Source: Sphingomonas sp. (lineage in GTDB: Bacteria > Pseudomonadota > Alphaproteobacteria > Sphingomonadales > Sphingomonadaceae). From it: a stretch of DNA of 29,844 nt. Positions 18,603 to 27,294 of the stretch are shown here, in pieces; position 1 is the stretch's first letter; every line of letters begins with the position of its first letter. The notes under the pieces were generated by a model, which saw only the letters and a list, made by a program, of their open reading frames with translations, did not search any database and was not told where the DNA came from. The stretch lies in assembly GCA_025981625.1 (NCBI GenBank), contig JAICXF010000017.1:1-29844 (forward strand), read 5' to 3'. The translations under genes and the position numbers were made by a program.

Positions 18603-20252
18603 ATGAGCGACCGCGAATCCATGGCTTACGACGTGCTGATCGTCGGAGCAGGACCGGCGGGACTGAGCGCGGCCATTCGCCTGAAGCAACTCGCGAGCGC
18701 CGTCGGGACCGAACTCAGCGTCTGCATCCTCGAGAAGGGCAGTGAGGTGGGGGCGCACATCCTGTCGGGCGCGGTAATCGACCCCAAGGCTCTGGATGAG
18801 CTGATCCCAGACTGGAAAGACAAGGGCTCGCCGCTGACCGTTCCGGTGACCGAAAACCACCATTGGGTGCTCACCGGCAAAGGCAAGTTCGGCATTCCCG
18901 AGATGCTCATGCCGCCGTTCATGCACAACCACGGCACCTACACGCTAAGCCTCGGCAATTTCTGCCGATGGCTCGCCTTGCAGGCGGAGGAATTGGGCGT
19001 CGAGATTTTCCCCGGCTTTCCGGCGGTCGAAATCCTGTTCAACGACGATGGCTCGGTGAAGGGCGTCGCCACCGGCGACATGGGGATCGCGCGCGATGGC
19101 AGCCACCGCCCGGACTACCAGCCTGGAATGGAGCTGCACGCGAAATACACCTTGTTCGCCGAGGGTGCGCGCGGGAGCCTGACCAAGCGGCTGACCGAGC
19201 TATTCGGTCTTCGCGACGAGAGCGGCCCGCAGGTATTCGGCCTCGGAATCAAGGAATTGTGGGAAGTCCCTGCCGGTCGACATAAGCCCGGCAGGGTTAT
19301 CCACACCCAGGGCTGGCCGCTGTCTGATGCATGGGGCGGGGGGTTCCTCTACCACCAGGAAAACAACCAGGTCGCGTTGGGCTTCGTGGTCGCGCTCGAT
19401 TATTCGAACCCCTATCTTTCCCCGTTCGAGGAAATGCAGCGCTGGAAGACGCATCCGGCAATCCGCGCCGAAATCGAGGGCGGACGGCGCCTGTCCTATG
19501 GCGCTCGGGCGATCAACGAGGGCGGCTACCAGGCAATTCCAAAGCTGGTCTTTCCGGGCGGCGGGCTGATTGGCTGCTCGGCCGGGTTCGTGAACGTCCC
19601 ACGGATCAAGGGAACGCACACCGCAATGAAGTCGGCGATGCTTGCGGCCGAAGCTGCGTTCGAAGCGATTTCGGAGGAGCGTTCCGGGGATGTGCTGGAC
19701 ACCTATCCCAAGGCGCTTCACGGCAGCTGGGTAGCAACCGAGCTTTACTCGGTCCGCAACGTTCAGCCGGCCGTCGCGCATTGGGGCGGTACTTTAGGAA
19801 CGTTCTACGCCGGCCTCGACATGTGGTTGAATCAGCTGAGGATCGGCGTGCCATGGACGCTCAGGCACAAGCCCGACCATCTCTCGCTGAAGCGCAAGGA
19901 GGCGGCGCGGCCGATCGATTATCCCAAAGCTGACGGGGTGCTCACCTTCGACCGCCTCTCGTCGGTGTTCGTGTCGAACACGAACCACGAGGAAGACCAG
20001 CCGGTTCATCTGACGCTCAAGGACGCCGACATACCGACGGCCATCAATCTTCCGGTCTATGCGGGGCCCGAGCAACGCTATTGCCCCGCCGGCGTGTATG
20101 AGTTTGTCGATGCTGAGAATGGCGAACCGAAACTCCAGATCAACGCCCAGAACTGCGTCCACTGCAAGACGTGCGACATCAAGGACCCGACCCAGAACAT
20201 CAACTGGGTCACTCCCGAAGGCGGCGGAGGCCCCAATTACCCGAACATGTAA
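18603..20252 (+). CDS. Electron transfer flavoprotein:ubiquinone oxidoreductase
   Basis: The 549-residue protein is a full-length ETF-QO. It has the FAD-binding VGAGPAGLSA (residues 14-23), the membrane-associated ubiquinone domain, and the C-terminal ferredoxin-like 4Fe-4S site with C494 (CPAGVYEF), C518, C521 and C524 (NCVHCKTCDIKDP), ending in NINWVTPEGGGGPNY. It takes electrons from electron transfer flavoprotein, reduced by acyl-CoA and other dehydrogenases, and passes them to ubiquinone at the inner face of the cytoplasmic membrane. The ATG at 18603 follows a strong GGGAGGA ribosome binding site. It is the first gene of the plus-strand run and supplies the same quinone pool that alternative complex III draws on. 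Confidence 0.97.
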   Translation: MSDRESMAYDVLIVGAGPAGLSAAIRLKQLASAVGTELSVCILEKGSEVGAHILSGAVIDPKALDELIPDWKDKGSPLTVPVTENHHWVLTGKGKFGIPEMLMPPFMHNHGTYTLSLGNFCRWLALQAEELGVEIFPGFPAVEILFNDDGSVKGVATGDMGIARDGSHRPDYQPGMELHAKYTLFAEGARGSLTKRLTELFGLRDESGPQVFGLGIKELWEVPAGRHKPGRVIHTQGWPLSDAWGGGFLYHQENNQVALGFVVALDYSNPYLSPFEEMQRWKTHPAIRAEIEGGRRLSYGARAINEGGYQAIPKLVFPGGGLIGCSAGFVNVPRIKGTHTAMKSAMLAAEAAFEAISEERSGDVLDTYPKALHGSWVATELYSVRNVQPAVAHWGGTLGTFYAGLDMWLNQLRIGVPWTLRHKPDHLSLKRKEAARPIDYPKADGVLTFDRLSSVFVSNTNHEEDQPVHLTLKDADIPTAINLPVYAGPEQRYCPAGVYEFVDAENGEPKLQINAQNCVHCKTCDIKDPTQNINWVTPEGGGGPNYPNM

Positions 20253-20256
20253 GTGG

Positions 20257-21903
20257 TTGGCCGGAATCGGCCTGATGGCCCTCGCGGCGGCTCCCGCAAG
20301 CGCGGCGGTTCGACTGACGATATCGGACCCCGCACGAACCTATGTCGAGGCACGCGCGGCGGCGATGAGCGGCGAGCATGCGCGTGCCGCGGCGCTCCTC
20401 GCGTCCCTTGCCGAAGCCGAGCCGGGCCAGACAGACCTTGCCCGAAGGGCGCTCACCGAGGCGATCGGGGCTGGGCAGATGGACATTGCCCTGAGCCTCG
20501 CGCGCAATATTCCCGTGGCCAAGCTGCCGACCGACGCGCGGCTGCTGCTGGTCGCGGATGCGATCCGGCACCGGCGGCCGGACCGCGCGTCTCCCTTCCT
20601 GTCCGGTTCCGGCGACGGCGGGGATTTGAGCTTCCTCACGCCATTGATCACTGCCTGGACGGCTGCCGATCGCGGCGACGTCAACCAGGCGCTGACGACC
20701 GTCGACCAGTGGCCGTCGCGCGGCCTGCTGGCGCCGCTTGCCGCCGAGCAGCGTGCGTTCATTCTGTTGAAGGCGCGTCGCACCGCCGACGCCGAACCGT
20801 TTGCCCGGCGCGCGGTGGGCGCGGCCGGCGGGCGCGAAATGCGGCTTCGACTGGCGCTCGCCGATGGATTCCTGGCCGCCGGAGACCGGCAGCGGGCGCT
20901 GATGATCGTCGACGGGATGGGGGCCGGCGAAGTTGCCGCCCGGCAACGGATCATGGCCGGCAAGAATTCCGGCGAAGCCATCGACTCTTTGCCGAAGGCC
21001 TTTGCCGAAGTGCTCACGGCATTTTCGGCGGACATTGCCCGAATGCAGCGCGCCGCCGCGCCGATCGGGCTGATGCAGGTCGCGCATTATCTCAACCCGC
21101 AGGACAGCGGGACCAGCGCCCTCCTGGCGCTGCTGCTGGCGCGGCAGGACCGTACCGCCGAGGCACTCGCGCTCCTTCGTTCGGTTCCGGCCGATGACCC
21201 GCTGGGATCCGAGGTCCGCGACGTTCAGGTGCGTATCCTCACCGACAAGAAGCGGCTGGACGAGGGCTATCAGGTCGCCGCCTCGGCCGCGGCCGCGACC
21301 ACAGCCGACATCAGCGATTATTCGCGGCTCGGCGACGTCCTGCAGGCGATGAAGCGGCATGATGCCGCCGCCGACGCGTACGGGCGCGCAATAGCCTTTG
21401 CCCAGGCGCAGCATCTCCAGGGGGAGTTATGGTCGCTGCTGTTGTTGCGCGCCGGAGCGCTGGACGACGCGGGGCGGTGGCCGGAGGTGAAGGCGGCGCT
21501 CCGGCAAGCGATCGCGCTTCAACCCGACCAGCCGTTGCTGCTGAATTTCCTCGGCTATGCGCAGCTCGAGCATCACGAGAATCTCGATTCCGCTGAGGCG
21601 ATGATCCGCAAGGCGAGCGAACTCGCGCCCGACGACGGCTCGATCACCGATTCGCTTGGCTGGGCTGAGTACAAGCGCGGCAAGGTCGAAGAAGCGATCG
21701 CGACCTTGCAGGAGGCGGCCCAGAAGGACCCGGAGCAGGCGGAAATCCAGGAGCATCTCGGCGATGCGCTGTACCGGTCCGGCAGGCATTACGAGGCGCG
21801 CTTCGCCTGGAATGCCGCGCTGGTCACCGCCGAAGACGATATGGCGAAACGGGTGAAGGCGAAGCTCTCCGGCGGGCTTTCCCCGGCTAACGCTGCCCCT
21901 TGA
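20257..21903 (+). CDS. TPR-repeat protein, probably exported
   Basis: The 548-residue protein is alpha-helical with tetratricopeptide repeats, clearest in the C-terminal third (QPDQPLLLNFLGYAQLEHHE, DDGSITDSLGWAEYKRGKVE, DPEQAEIQEHLGDALYRSGR). The start region overlaps the end of ETF-QO in another frame. I chose TTG at 20257, 4 bases after the previous stop, giving MAGIGLMALAAAPASA, a short signal peptide ending in ASA. ATG at 20275 would leave only about nine residues ahead of that site. The open frame continues upstream into ETF-QO but that part does not look like protein. The stop overlaps ispE as TTGA. Proteins of this type sit in this place in sphingomonads and probably act as periplasmic or outer-membrane scaffolds; the function is unknown. 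Confidence 0.82.
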   Translation: MAGIGLMALAAAPASAAVRLTISDPARTYVEARAAAMSGEHARAAALLASLAEAEPGQTDLARRALTEAIGAGQMDIALSLARNIPVAKLPTDARLLLVADAIRHRRPDRASPFLSGSGDGGDLSFLTPLITAWTAADRGDVNQALTTVDQWPSRGLLAPLAAEQRAFILLKARRTADAEPFARRAVGAAGGREMRLRLALADGFLAAGDRQRALMIVDGMGAGEVAARQRIMAGKNSGEAIDSLPKAFAEVLTAFSADIARMQRAAAPIGLMQVAHYLNPQDSGTSALLALLLARQDRTAEALALLRSVPADDPLGSEVRDVQVRILTDKKRLDEGYQVAASAAAATTADISDYSRLGDVLQAMKRHDAAADAYGRAIAFAQAQHLQGELWSLLLLRAGALDDAGRWPEVKAALRQAIALQPDQPLLLNFLGYAQLEHHENLDSAEAMIRKASELAPDDGSITDSLGWAEYKRGKVEEAIATLQEAAQKDPEQAEIQEHLGDALYRSGRHYEARFAWNAALVTAEDDMAKRVKAKLSGGLSPANAAP

Positions 21904-22712
21904 CCGCCGCCGCCCGCGAGACTGCGCCGGCCAAGCTCAACCTTGCTCTCCACGTGCGCGGCAAGCTGGCCGATGGCCGACATGCGATCGAAACCATATT
22001 CGCCTTCTGCGCCGACGGGGACCGCCTGAGCGCCGAACCGGCAGCCGGGCTTTCGCTGGACGTTCAAGGGCCGTTCGCGGGTGACCTCGGGGACGTGTCG
22101 GGCAATCTGGTGATGAGAGCGGCGCGGCTGCTGGCAGAACAAGCCGGCGTTGAAGCAGGCGCGAAGCTGACCCTCGATAAGCAACTGCCGGTCGCCTCCG
22201 GCATCGGCGGTGGCTCGGCGGACGCGGCCGCGGCACTTCGGCTGCTGACGTCATTGTGGCAGATCGCCCCCGCTCATGCTCAAGCTGTGGCGCCTGAGCT
22301 CGGCAGCGACGTTCCCGCCTGCCTGCTGAGCTTGCCGATGCGCGGCGAAGGAGCGGGGGACCGGCTATCCCCTATCGATCTTTCAGAGCTCTCGGGAACG
22401 CCGGTGCTGTTGGTCAATCCGCGCGTGGCGCTCTCCACCGCCGATGTTTTCGCGAGCTGGGACGGCGATGATCGCGGAGCCCTCGGCGACTGGAGAAACG
22501 GGCGAAACGACCTGGAGGCACCGGCGATCGCACTTGTTCCGCAGATCGAGACGGTGCTGGCGTGGCTCAGAGTCCAAGCCGGCGCCGGGTTCGTCCGGAT
22601 GTCGGGTTCCGGGGCGACCTGCTTCGCATTCTTCGAAAGCGAGGAAACGCGCGATGCCGCTTCCGAAGCGGTTCCGCGCGAATGGTGGCGCCTGGCGACC
22701 TTCGTGCGCTAG
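21900..22712 (+). CDS. ispE: 4-diphosphocytidyl-2-C-methyl-D-erythritol kinase
   Basis: This 270-residue GHMP kinase phosphorylates 4-diphosphocytidyl-methylerythritol in the non-mevalonate route to isoprenoids. The N-terminal PAKLNLALHV holds the active-site lysine (K12), the ATP-binding glycine loop PVASGIGGGSADAA spans residues 97-110, ELGSDVPACL gives the catalytic aspartate (D136), and the C-terminal MSGSGATCFAFF completes the fold. The start is TTG at 21900, overlapping the TPR gene stop (TTGA); no ATG lies nearby in frame. Isoprenoid supply includes the side chain of ubiquinone, used by ETF-QO upstream, but there is no sign of specific co-regulation beyond the shared run. Confidence 0.95.
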   Translation: MTAAARETAPAKLNLALHVRGKLADGRHAIETIFAFCADGDRLSAEPAAGLSLDVQGPFAGDLGDVSGNLVMRAARLLAEQAGVEAGAKLTLDKQLPVASGIGGGSADAAAALRLLTSLWQIAPAHAQAVAPELGSDVPACLLSLPMRGEGAGDRLSPIDLSELSGTPVLLVNPRVALSTADVFASWDGDDRGALGDWRNGRNDLEAPAIALVPQIETVLAWLRVQAGAGFVRMSGSGATCFAFFESEETRDAASEAVPREWWRLATFVR

Positions 22713-22722
22713 GGCGCTCCGC

Positions 22723-24081
22723 ATGACGGCACGTCCGATCTTGACCGCCGAGGCGATGCGCGCTGCCGAACAGGCGGCGATCGAGGCCGGTACGAGCGTT
22801 GAAACATTGATGGAGCGCGCCGGAGCAGCGCTGGCGGAAGCGGCATACCGTTTCGCCGGCCCGATGCCGACGCTGATCCTGTGCGGGCCAGGCAATAACG
22901 GCGGCGACGGTTATGTGGCAGCGCGTCACCTGGCCGAACGCGGTGTCGCGGTCCGGGTGGCTGCGCTCGCGGACCCGGGAAGCGAGGCCGCAAAATCGGC
23001 ACGATCGCGGTGGACCGGCGATATCGAGCCGCTTTCAACCCAGACCATTCCCGCGCCGCTGCTGATCGATTGCCTGTTCGGGACAGGACTTAAGCGCGGC
23101 CTCGAACCATTTGTTTCGGAACATCTTTCCAGACTGTGTGCCGGAGCAGTCGCAAGCATTGCCTGCGATGTGCCGAGCGGCGTCGCGAGCGACAGCGGAG
23201 AGGAGCTCAACCCAGTCCCGCCATTCGACGCGACGGTGACCTTCGGCGCGCTGAAGCCCGCGCACCTGCTGTTTCCCTCCATGCGCATATGCGGCCGGCT
23301 GGTGCTGGCGGATATCGGAACTGCAGCTGACGGCAATTGGCACGAAATCGCCCCGCCCGAACTGCCCGCGCTCGATCCCGGCGGTCACAAGTACGATCGC
23401 GGGCTCGTTCACGCGCTCGCCGGCGCGATGCCAGGAGCCATCGCGCTATCGGCCAGGGCCGCGGCGCTAGCCGGGGCCGGCTATGTCCGGCTCAGCACCT
23501 CGCGGCACATCGACGGCCTGCCTGCCGCGATTGTCCAGATGGACACCGCGCCCGTCAATGACGAGCGGATCGGTTGCATCCTGGTCGGCCCGGGCCTCGG
23601 CGACCTGCCTCAGGTGCTCACTCTGGCGATGACCTCGAAGGCTCCGAAGGTCATCGACGCGGACGGCATCACGCACCTTGGCGAAGCGGAACGCCTGAGG
23701 GGGCAGGATGCGATCATCACCCCGCATGAAGGCGAGTTCCGCAAGCTGTTCGGTGACCTCCCGGGAACCAAGCCGGAACGCGCGGCGGCGGCGGCGCACC
23801 GATCGGGCGCAGTGGTCGTTTACAAAGGACCGGACACGCTGGTGGCAGCGCCCGACGGGAGAGTCGGCTTTGCTCCGCCGGCGCCCGCCTGGCTGGCCAC
23901 CGCAGGGACGGGCGACGTGCTCGCCGGCGTCATTGCGGCGATGCGGGCGCGCGGGTTGCCGGGGTTCGAAGCCGCTTGTGCCGGCGTGTGGCTGCATGGC
24001 CGGGCGGCCGAAATCGCCGGCCCGCAGATGATCGCGGACGATCTCGCCAGTGCGATTCCGCGGGCGCTTCAGCTTCTGTGA
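22723..24081 (+). CDS. nnrDE: Bifunctional NAD(P)H-hydrate epimerase and ADP-dependent dehydratase
   Basis: The 452-residue protein joins two domains. Residues 1 to about 205 are the YjeF_N epimerase, with CGPGNNGGDGYVAARHL at 54-70. From about residue 215 comes the ribokinase-like ADP-dependent (S)-NAD(P)H-hydrate dehydratase, with GGHKYDRG, VGPGLGD, DADGI, ITPHEGEF and ATAGTGDVLAGVIAAM near residue 395. Together they repair hydrated NADH and NADPH. The ATG at 22723 is 10 bases after the ispE stop; the frame is open further upstream inside ispE but the homology begins at MTARPILTAEAM. The stop overlaps the methyltransferase start (GTGA). Both halves are complete. Confidence 0.95.
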   Translation: MTARPILTAEAMRAAEQAAIEAGTSVETLMERAGAALAEAAYRFAGPMPTLILCGPGNNGGDGYVAARHLAERGVAVRVAALADPGSEAAKSARSRWTGDIEPLSTQTIPAPLLIDCLFGTGLKRGLEPFVSEHLSRLCAGAVASIACDVPSGVASDSGEELNPVPPFDATVTFGALKPAHLLFPSMRICGRLVLADIGTAADGNWHEIAPPELPALDPGGHKYDRGLVHALAGAMPGAIALSARAAALAGAGYVRLSTSRHIDGLPAAIVQMDTAPVNDERIGCILVGPGLGDLPQVLTLAMTSKAPKVIDADGITHLGEAERLRGQDAIITPHEGEFRKLFGDLPGTKPERAAAAAHRSGAVVVYKGPDTLVAAPDGRVGFAPPAPAWLATAGTGDVLAGVIAAMRARGLPGFEAACAGVWLHGRAAEIAGPQMIADDLASAIPRALQLL

Positions 24082-25256
24082 CGAGCGAGCCGATCATCCG
24101 GATCGCGGCCCGCGGCGACGGGGTAACTCCAAGCGGCAGGCACATTCCGTTCGGCGTGCCCGGCGACGCTGTTCTCGACGATGGCGCCCTCGCGTTCGGC
24201 CCGCATCACCAGCAGCCGCCCTGCCGCCATTTCCCCGAATGCGGCGGTTGCCAGCTCCAGCATGCCGACGACGAGGCTTATGCCGGCTATCTCGTGTCGC
24301 GGATCGAGATGGCACTTGCGCACCACGGACTGGCGACGGAAATCCGTGCACCATATCTCTCGCCGCCGCGCAGCCGCCGACGGGCGACGCTGAAGGCGCT
24401 GAAGGTGGGGCAGGGTGCGGTTATCGGCTTCAATGCCGAGATGTCGCACCGGATCGTCGACATGCACGAGTGCCACATCCTTCGCCCCGAGCTGTTCGCG
24501 CTGGTGGAGCCCTTGCGAAAGCTGCTCGGCGCGATGCTCCTGCCCAAACGCGTCGCGGAGATCCAGCTGACCCTGATCGATCGCGGGATCGACGTGACGA
24601 TCAAGGGCATTCCCGCCGGCAGGTTGCCGGAAATCGAGCAGTTGACGTCGTTCGCGATGGACCATGACCTGGCGCGACTGAGCCTCGACCGTGGGCTCGG
24701 CCCCGAAGCGATTTACGAGCCGCAGCCCGCGACGGTAACCTTGTGCGGGATTCCGGTGGCGTTTGCTCCCGGCGCCTTCCTGCAGGCCACCGCGGATGGC
24801 GAGGCCGAGCTTTCGATGCTCGTTCAGGAGGCGGTTTCGGGAGGTGGGAGTGTCGCCGACCTGTTCGCGGGCCTCGGCACCTTCGCTCTCGCTTCACGCG
24901 CTCGGTACGCGGCGGAAGCATCGCGAGACGCGGCGGCGGCCCTCAAGCGAGCGGCTCCGGCGATGGATGTCGAGCATCGCGATCTCTATCGGCGGCCGCT
25001 CGACGTCAAAGAGCTGAAGGCGCTCGACGCGGTGATCCTCGACCCGCCTCGCGCCGGCGCAGAGGAGCAGGTGGTGGGCCTTGCACGATCAGGCGTTGGC
25101 CGGATCGCCTATGTCAGCTGCAATCCGGCGACTTTTGCACGTGACGCCAAGACCCTGGCGGACGGAGGCTATTCGCTTCGGTGGGCTACGCCCGTCGGAC
25201 AGTTCCGCTGGTTGACGCATGTTGAGCTCGCCGCCTGCTTCACCCGTGGTGAATGA
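24078..25256 (+). CDS. TrmA/RlmD-type class I SAM RNA (uracil-5-)-methyltransferase
   Basis: The 392-residue protein is a 23S rRNA/tRNA m5U methyltransferase relative (RumA/RlmD family). An N-terminal iron-sulphur site is visible as C49, C55, C58 (PCRHFPECGGCQLQH) with a fourth cysteine, C132 (HECHIL). The SAM-binding VADLFAGLGTFALASR, the DPPRAGAEEQ motif and the catalytic cysteine C348 in YVSCNPATFARD follow in order. Methylation of C5 of a uridine in RNA through a covalent Cys adduct is expected; whether the target is 23S rRNA U1939 or U747, or another site, cannot be read. Start GTG at 24078 overlaps the nnrDE stop. It is a few tens of residues shorter than E. coli RlmD, with the TRAM domain reduced or absent. 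The 3' end overlaps the convergent MAPEG gene by 17 bases. Confidence 0.9.
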   Translation: MTSEPIIRIAARGDGVTPSGRHIPFGVPGDAVLDDGALAFGPHHQQPPCRHFPECGGCQLQHADDEAYAGYLVSRIEMALAHHGLATEIRAPYLSPPRSRRRATLKALKVGQGAVIGFNAEMSHRIVDMHECHILRPELFALVEPLRKLLGAMLLPKRVAEIQLTLIDRGIDVTIKGIPAGRLPEIEQLTSFAMDHDLARLSLDRGLGPEAIYEPQPATVTLCGIPVAFAPGAFLQATADGEAELSMLVQEAVSGGGSVADLFAGLGTFALASRARYAAEASRDAAAALKRAAPAMDVEHRDLYRRPLDVKELKALDAVILDPPRAGAEEQVVGLARSGVGRIAYVSCNPATFARDAKTLADGGYSLRWATPVGQFRWLTHVELAACFTRGE

Positions 25257-25662
25257 GGTAGATGGCCGCGTGCGTAGTCAGACCGATGAGGCACAAGCTT
25301 GAAAGCGCGAACAAGGTGAACCGGATCCGGACGATGTTCACTGTCGCCTGCACGATGCTGTGGAGGATCCGGAAGACTACGTAGCCCCAGGCCAGATAGA
25401 CGTTGATCGCGGCGTCAAAGCCCATCAGGACCAGTGCCAGCACGATTGCATAGAACAGCGTCGGCTGCTCCATGAGGTGCTGGTAATTGTGCGCCGGCCA
25501 GTTCGGCTTCCCCGGATGCGCCCGCTCGACGTCAGCCCCGCGGCTGCCGTCTGGAACATGCCCGCGGACATAGGGTGCGCGTGCGATCGAGAGCCAGATG
25601 AGCATCACCAGCGACCAGGCGACGAGCGCCACGATCGGGCCGAGCAGCGGACTGTGCGTCAT
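25240..25662 (-). CDS. MAPEG-family membrane protein
   Basis: This 140-residue protein has four membrane helices and the pattern of the MAPEG family (membrane-associated proteins in eicosanoid and glutathione metabolism): a first helix ending in WLSIARAPYV, a polar loop with HNYQHLMEQPTLFYAIVLAL, then YLAWGYVVFRILHSIVQATVN and a last helix. The conserved Glu-Gln-Pro after HNYQHLM is the family hallmark. Bacterial members are often thought to act on glutathione or lipid hydroperoxides, but most are untested. The ATG at 25660-25662 follows a strong GGGAGGA ribosome binding site. Its last 17 bases overlap the end of the plus-strand methyltransferase gene. Confidence 0.9.
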   Translation of the reverse strand: MTHSPLLGPIVALVAWSLVMLIWLSIARAPYVRGHVPDGSRGADVERAHPGKPNWPAHNYQHLMEQPTLFYAIVLALVLMGFDAAINVYLAWGYVVFRILHSIVQATVNIVRIRFTLFALSSLCLIGLTTHAAIYLIHHG

Positions 25663-25718
25663 GAGAGATCCTCCCGGTCAGGAAGGGTGCTTCAGATCGT
25701 TACGCTTGGCAACCGAGC

Positions 25719-27203
25719 TCAGCGGACGCCGTAGATCGCCATCGCGTCGCGCTTGAAGTTCCGGGCGCTGTCGGGCCGGGCATAGAACATGTGGCCGCCC
25801 GGATAGACGTGAAGCTGGACACGCTTGAACGGCCCATGGTCGGGCATCTGGTCGACGATCAGCCGGGACCCGAAATAGGGGCAGGAGAGGTCGTCCCAGC
25901 CGTGGACGATCATCACCGCCATCTTGGGATCATTGGCGATCGCCTTGCGCAGGTCGGTGACCGGCGAGTCGGTATCGTCGCGCTTCCACGCCTTGTTCAC
26001 GTCGTAGGACAGCGTCTCGTAATGCGCGTCGCTCTTCCAGCCGACCTGGTTGGTGATGAAGTCGACGGCGGCGCTGGTGGTCGGGGCGATGATCCCGTCG
26101 AGGAGCGGATCGTTGTAGCGCGGCTCGGCCGACCCGGGGAACGGGTCCCAGGCGGTGACATTGGAATCATAGACGCTTCCGACCTGGCCCGTGCTGCGCC
26201 GGATTTCCCGCAGGTACGTGCCAATGTCGACGCGGCCGTTGAGTCGTCGGACGAAGACCGGATCGAGTCCGGTGTAGCTCGCGACCTGTGCGGAAAGGCG
26301 GTCGGTCGCGGCCTTGTCGGCGGTGCCGGCGAGGAAGTCGGTGACGAATTGGGTGCGGGTGTAATTCTCGACCTGGGCCATGCGCTCGGGCGTGAGCTGG
26401 CCTTCGCGCTCCAAATGGCCGGCGGCCATCGCGGGCAGGTCGATCATCCACGGCAGCGGCGAAAGCGCGGTTTCGTCTCCGACCGCCGCGGGGTCGAGAT
26501 AGGGCGACACCATCACCATGCCCGAAACGCCGACGCCCATCCGGCTCTGCAGGTAATAAGCAAGCTTCGGGACCCGGAACCCGCCATAGCTTTCGCCGAT
26601 CAGATATTTGCGGCTGGTGAGCCGTCCGTTCTTGACCAGCCAGTCATAGACGACGCGGCTCAGGTATCGGATGTCGGTCTTGGCGTCGTAGAAGTCTTTC
26701 TTGCTCTCGTCGGGATCGACCAGGCTGCGCGAAAAGCCGGTGCCGATCGGGTCGATGAAGACGAGATCGGTGAAGCCCAGCCACGTGCTCGGATTGTCGC
26801 GCAGGACGGCCGAGTCCGACGGGCTGTCGCCCTCGACCCCGAACCCGACCCTTTTCGGGCCGACCGCGCCCATGTTCAGGAAAACGGACGAAGCGCCGGG
26901 ACCGCCGTTGAAGGCGAACGTCACCGGTCGCGCCGCGCCGGGCACGGTGTAAGCCGTGAAGACGACCTGACCGATGACCTTGCCCTTCTCGTCCCGCACG
27001 TCGATGTGACCGACGGTCGCGCGATAGCGGAGGACCCGCCCGTCAACCTGGACCGACTGCTCGACCGACTTGTCCGGAGACATCGGCGGAAGTTCGATCT
27101 TGTCCTTGGCGTCCGCTTCCTTGGCCGGCGGGTCTGCCGCAAGCGCGGGTGCGGACAGGAAGAGGGTCATGACAACGGCAAGCGAACTCAGGAAACGGCG
27201 CAT
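25719..27203 (-). CDS. Secreted S10-family serine carboxypeptidase
   Basis: The 494-residue protein starts with a Sec signal peptide (MRRFLSSLAVVMTLFLSAPALA, cut after about residue 22) and continues as a peptidase family S10 enzyme. The catalytic triad is S205 in GESYGG, D438 in HGWDDLSCP and H471 in PGGHMFY; NGGPGASS at 99-106 forms the oxyanion/substrate region. It should remove C-terminal residues from peptides in the periplasm or outside the cell. Start ATG at 27203 is fixed by the signal peptide; the frame stays open upstream into the neighbouring gene's shadow. The start codon lies inside a perfect 13-bp stem (see the hairpin entry). It is 56 bases upstream of the MAPEG gene on the same strand. 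Confidence 0.93.
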   Translation of the reverse strand: MRRFLSSLAVVMTLFLSAPALAADPPAKEADAKDKIELPPMSPDKSVEQSVQVDGRVLRYRATVGHIDVRDEKGKVIGQVVFTAYTVPGAARPVTFAFNGGPGASSVFLNMGAVGPKRVGFGVEGDSPSDSAVLRDNPSTWLGFTDLVFIDPIGTGFSRSLVDPDESKKDFYDAKTDIRYLSRVVYDWLVKNGRLTSRKYLIGESYGGFRVPKLAYYLQSRMGVGVSGMVMVSPYLDPAAVGDETALSPLPWMIDLPAMAAGHLEREGQLTPERMAQVENYTRTQFVTDFLAGTADKAATDRLSAQVASYTGLDPVFVRRLNGRVDIGTYLREIRRSTGQVGSVYDSNVTAWDPFPGSAEPRYNDPLLDGIIAPTTSAAVDFITNQVGWKSDAHYETLSYDVNKAWKRDDTDSPVTDLRKAIANDPKMAVMIVHGWDDLSCPYFGSRLIVDQMPDHGPFKRVQLHVYPGGHMFYARPDSARNFKRDAMAIYGVR

Positions 27204-27234
27204 CTTGGGATTCCGCAAAAGAGATGCGCCGTTT
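27193..27234 (-). promoter_or_regulatory. Perfect 13-bp hairpin enclosing the start codon of the S10 peptidase
   Basis: The arms 27193-27205 and 27222-27234 are exact reverse complements (AAACGGCGCATCT and AGATGCGCCGTTT) with a 16-base loop. On the minus-strand messenger the 3' arm contains AG, the ATG and the next codons, while the loop holds the weak GCGGAA ribosome binding site. The stem would hide the start codon in RNA. It is not followed by a T-run, so it does not look like an intrinsic terminator. Confidence 0.7.
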
Positions 27235-27294
27235 CTATTCCATGCAGCCGCAGCGGCAAGGGCTGCGCCGCCGCTGGCAGAGCGGGGCTGAAGC

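Noticed and set aside
20209..21414. 401-codon minus-strand open frame opposite the TPR gene
   Set aside because: The plus strand shows clear TPR helices and fits the tight gene run; the minus frame has a typical shadow composition and no motif.
27250..27280. CAGCGGC/GCCGCTG pairing downstream of the deoxyhypusine-synthase-like gene as a terminator
   Set aside because: The stem is only 7 bp with a 12-base loop and no T-run follows, so support is too weak in such GC-rich DNA.
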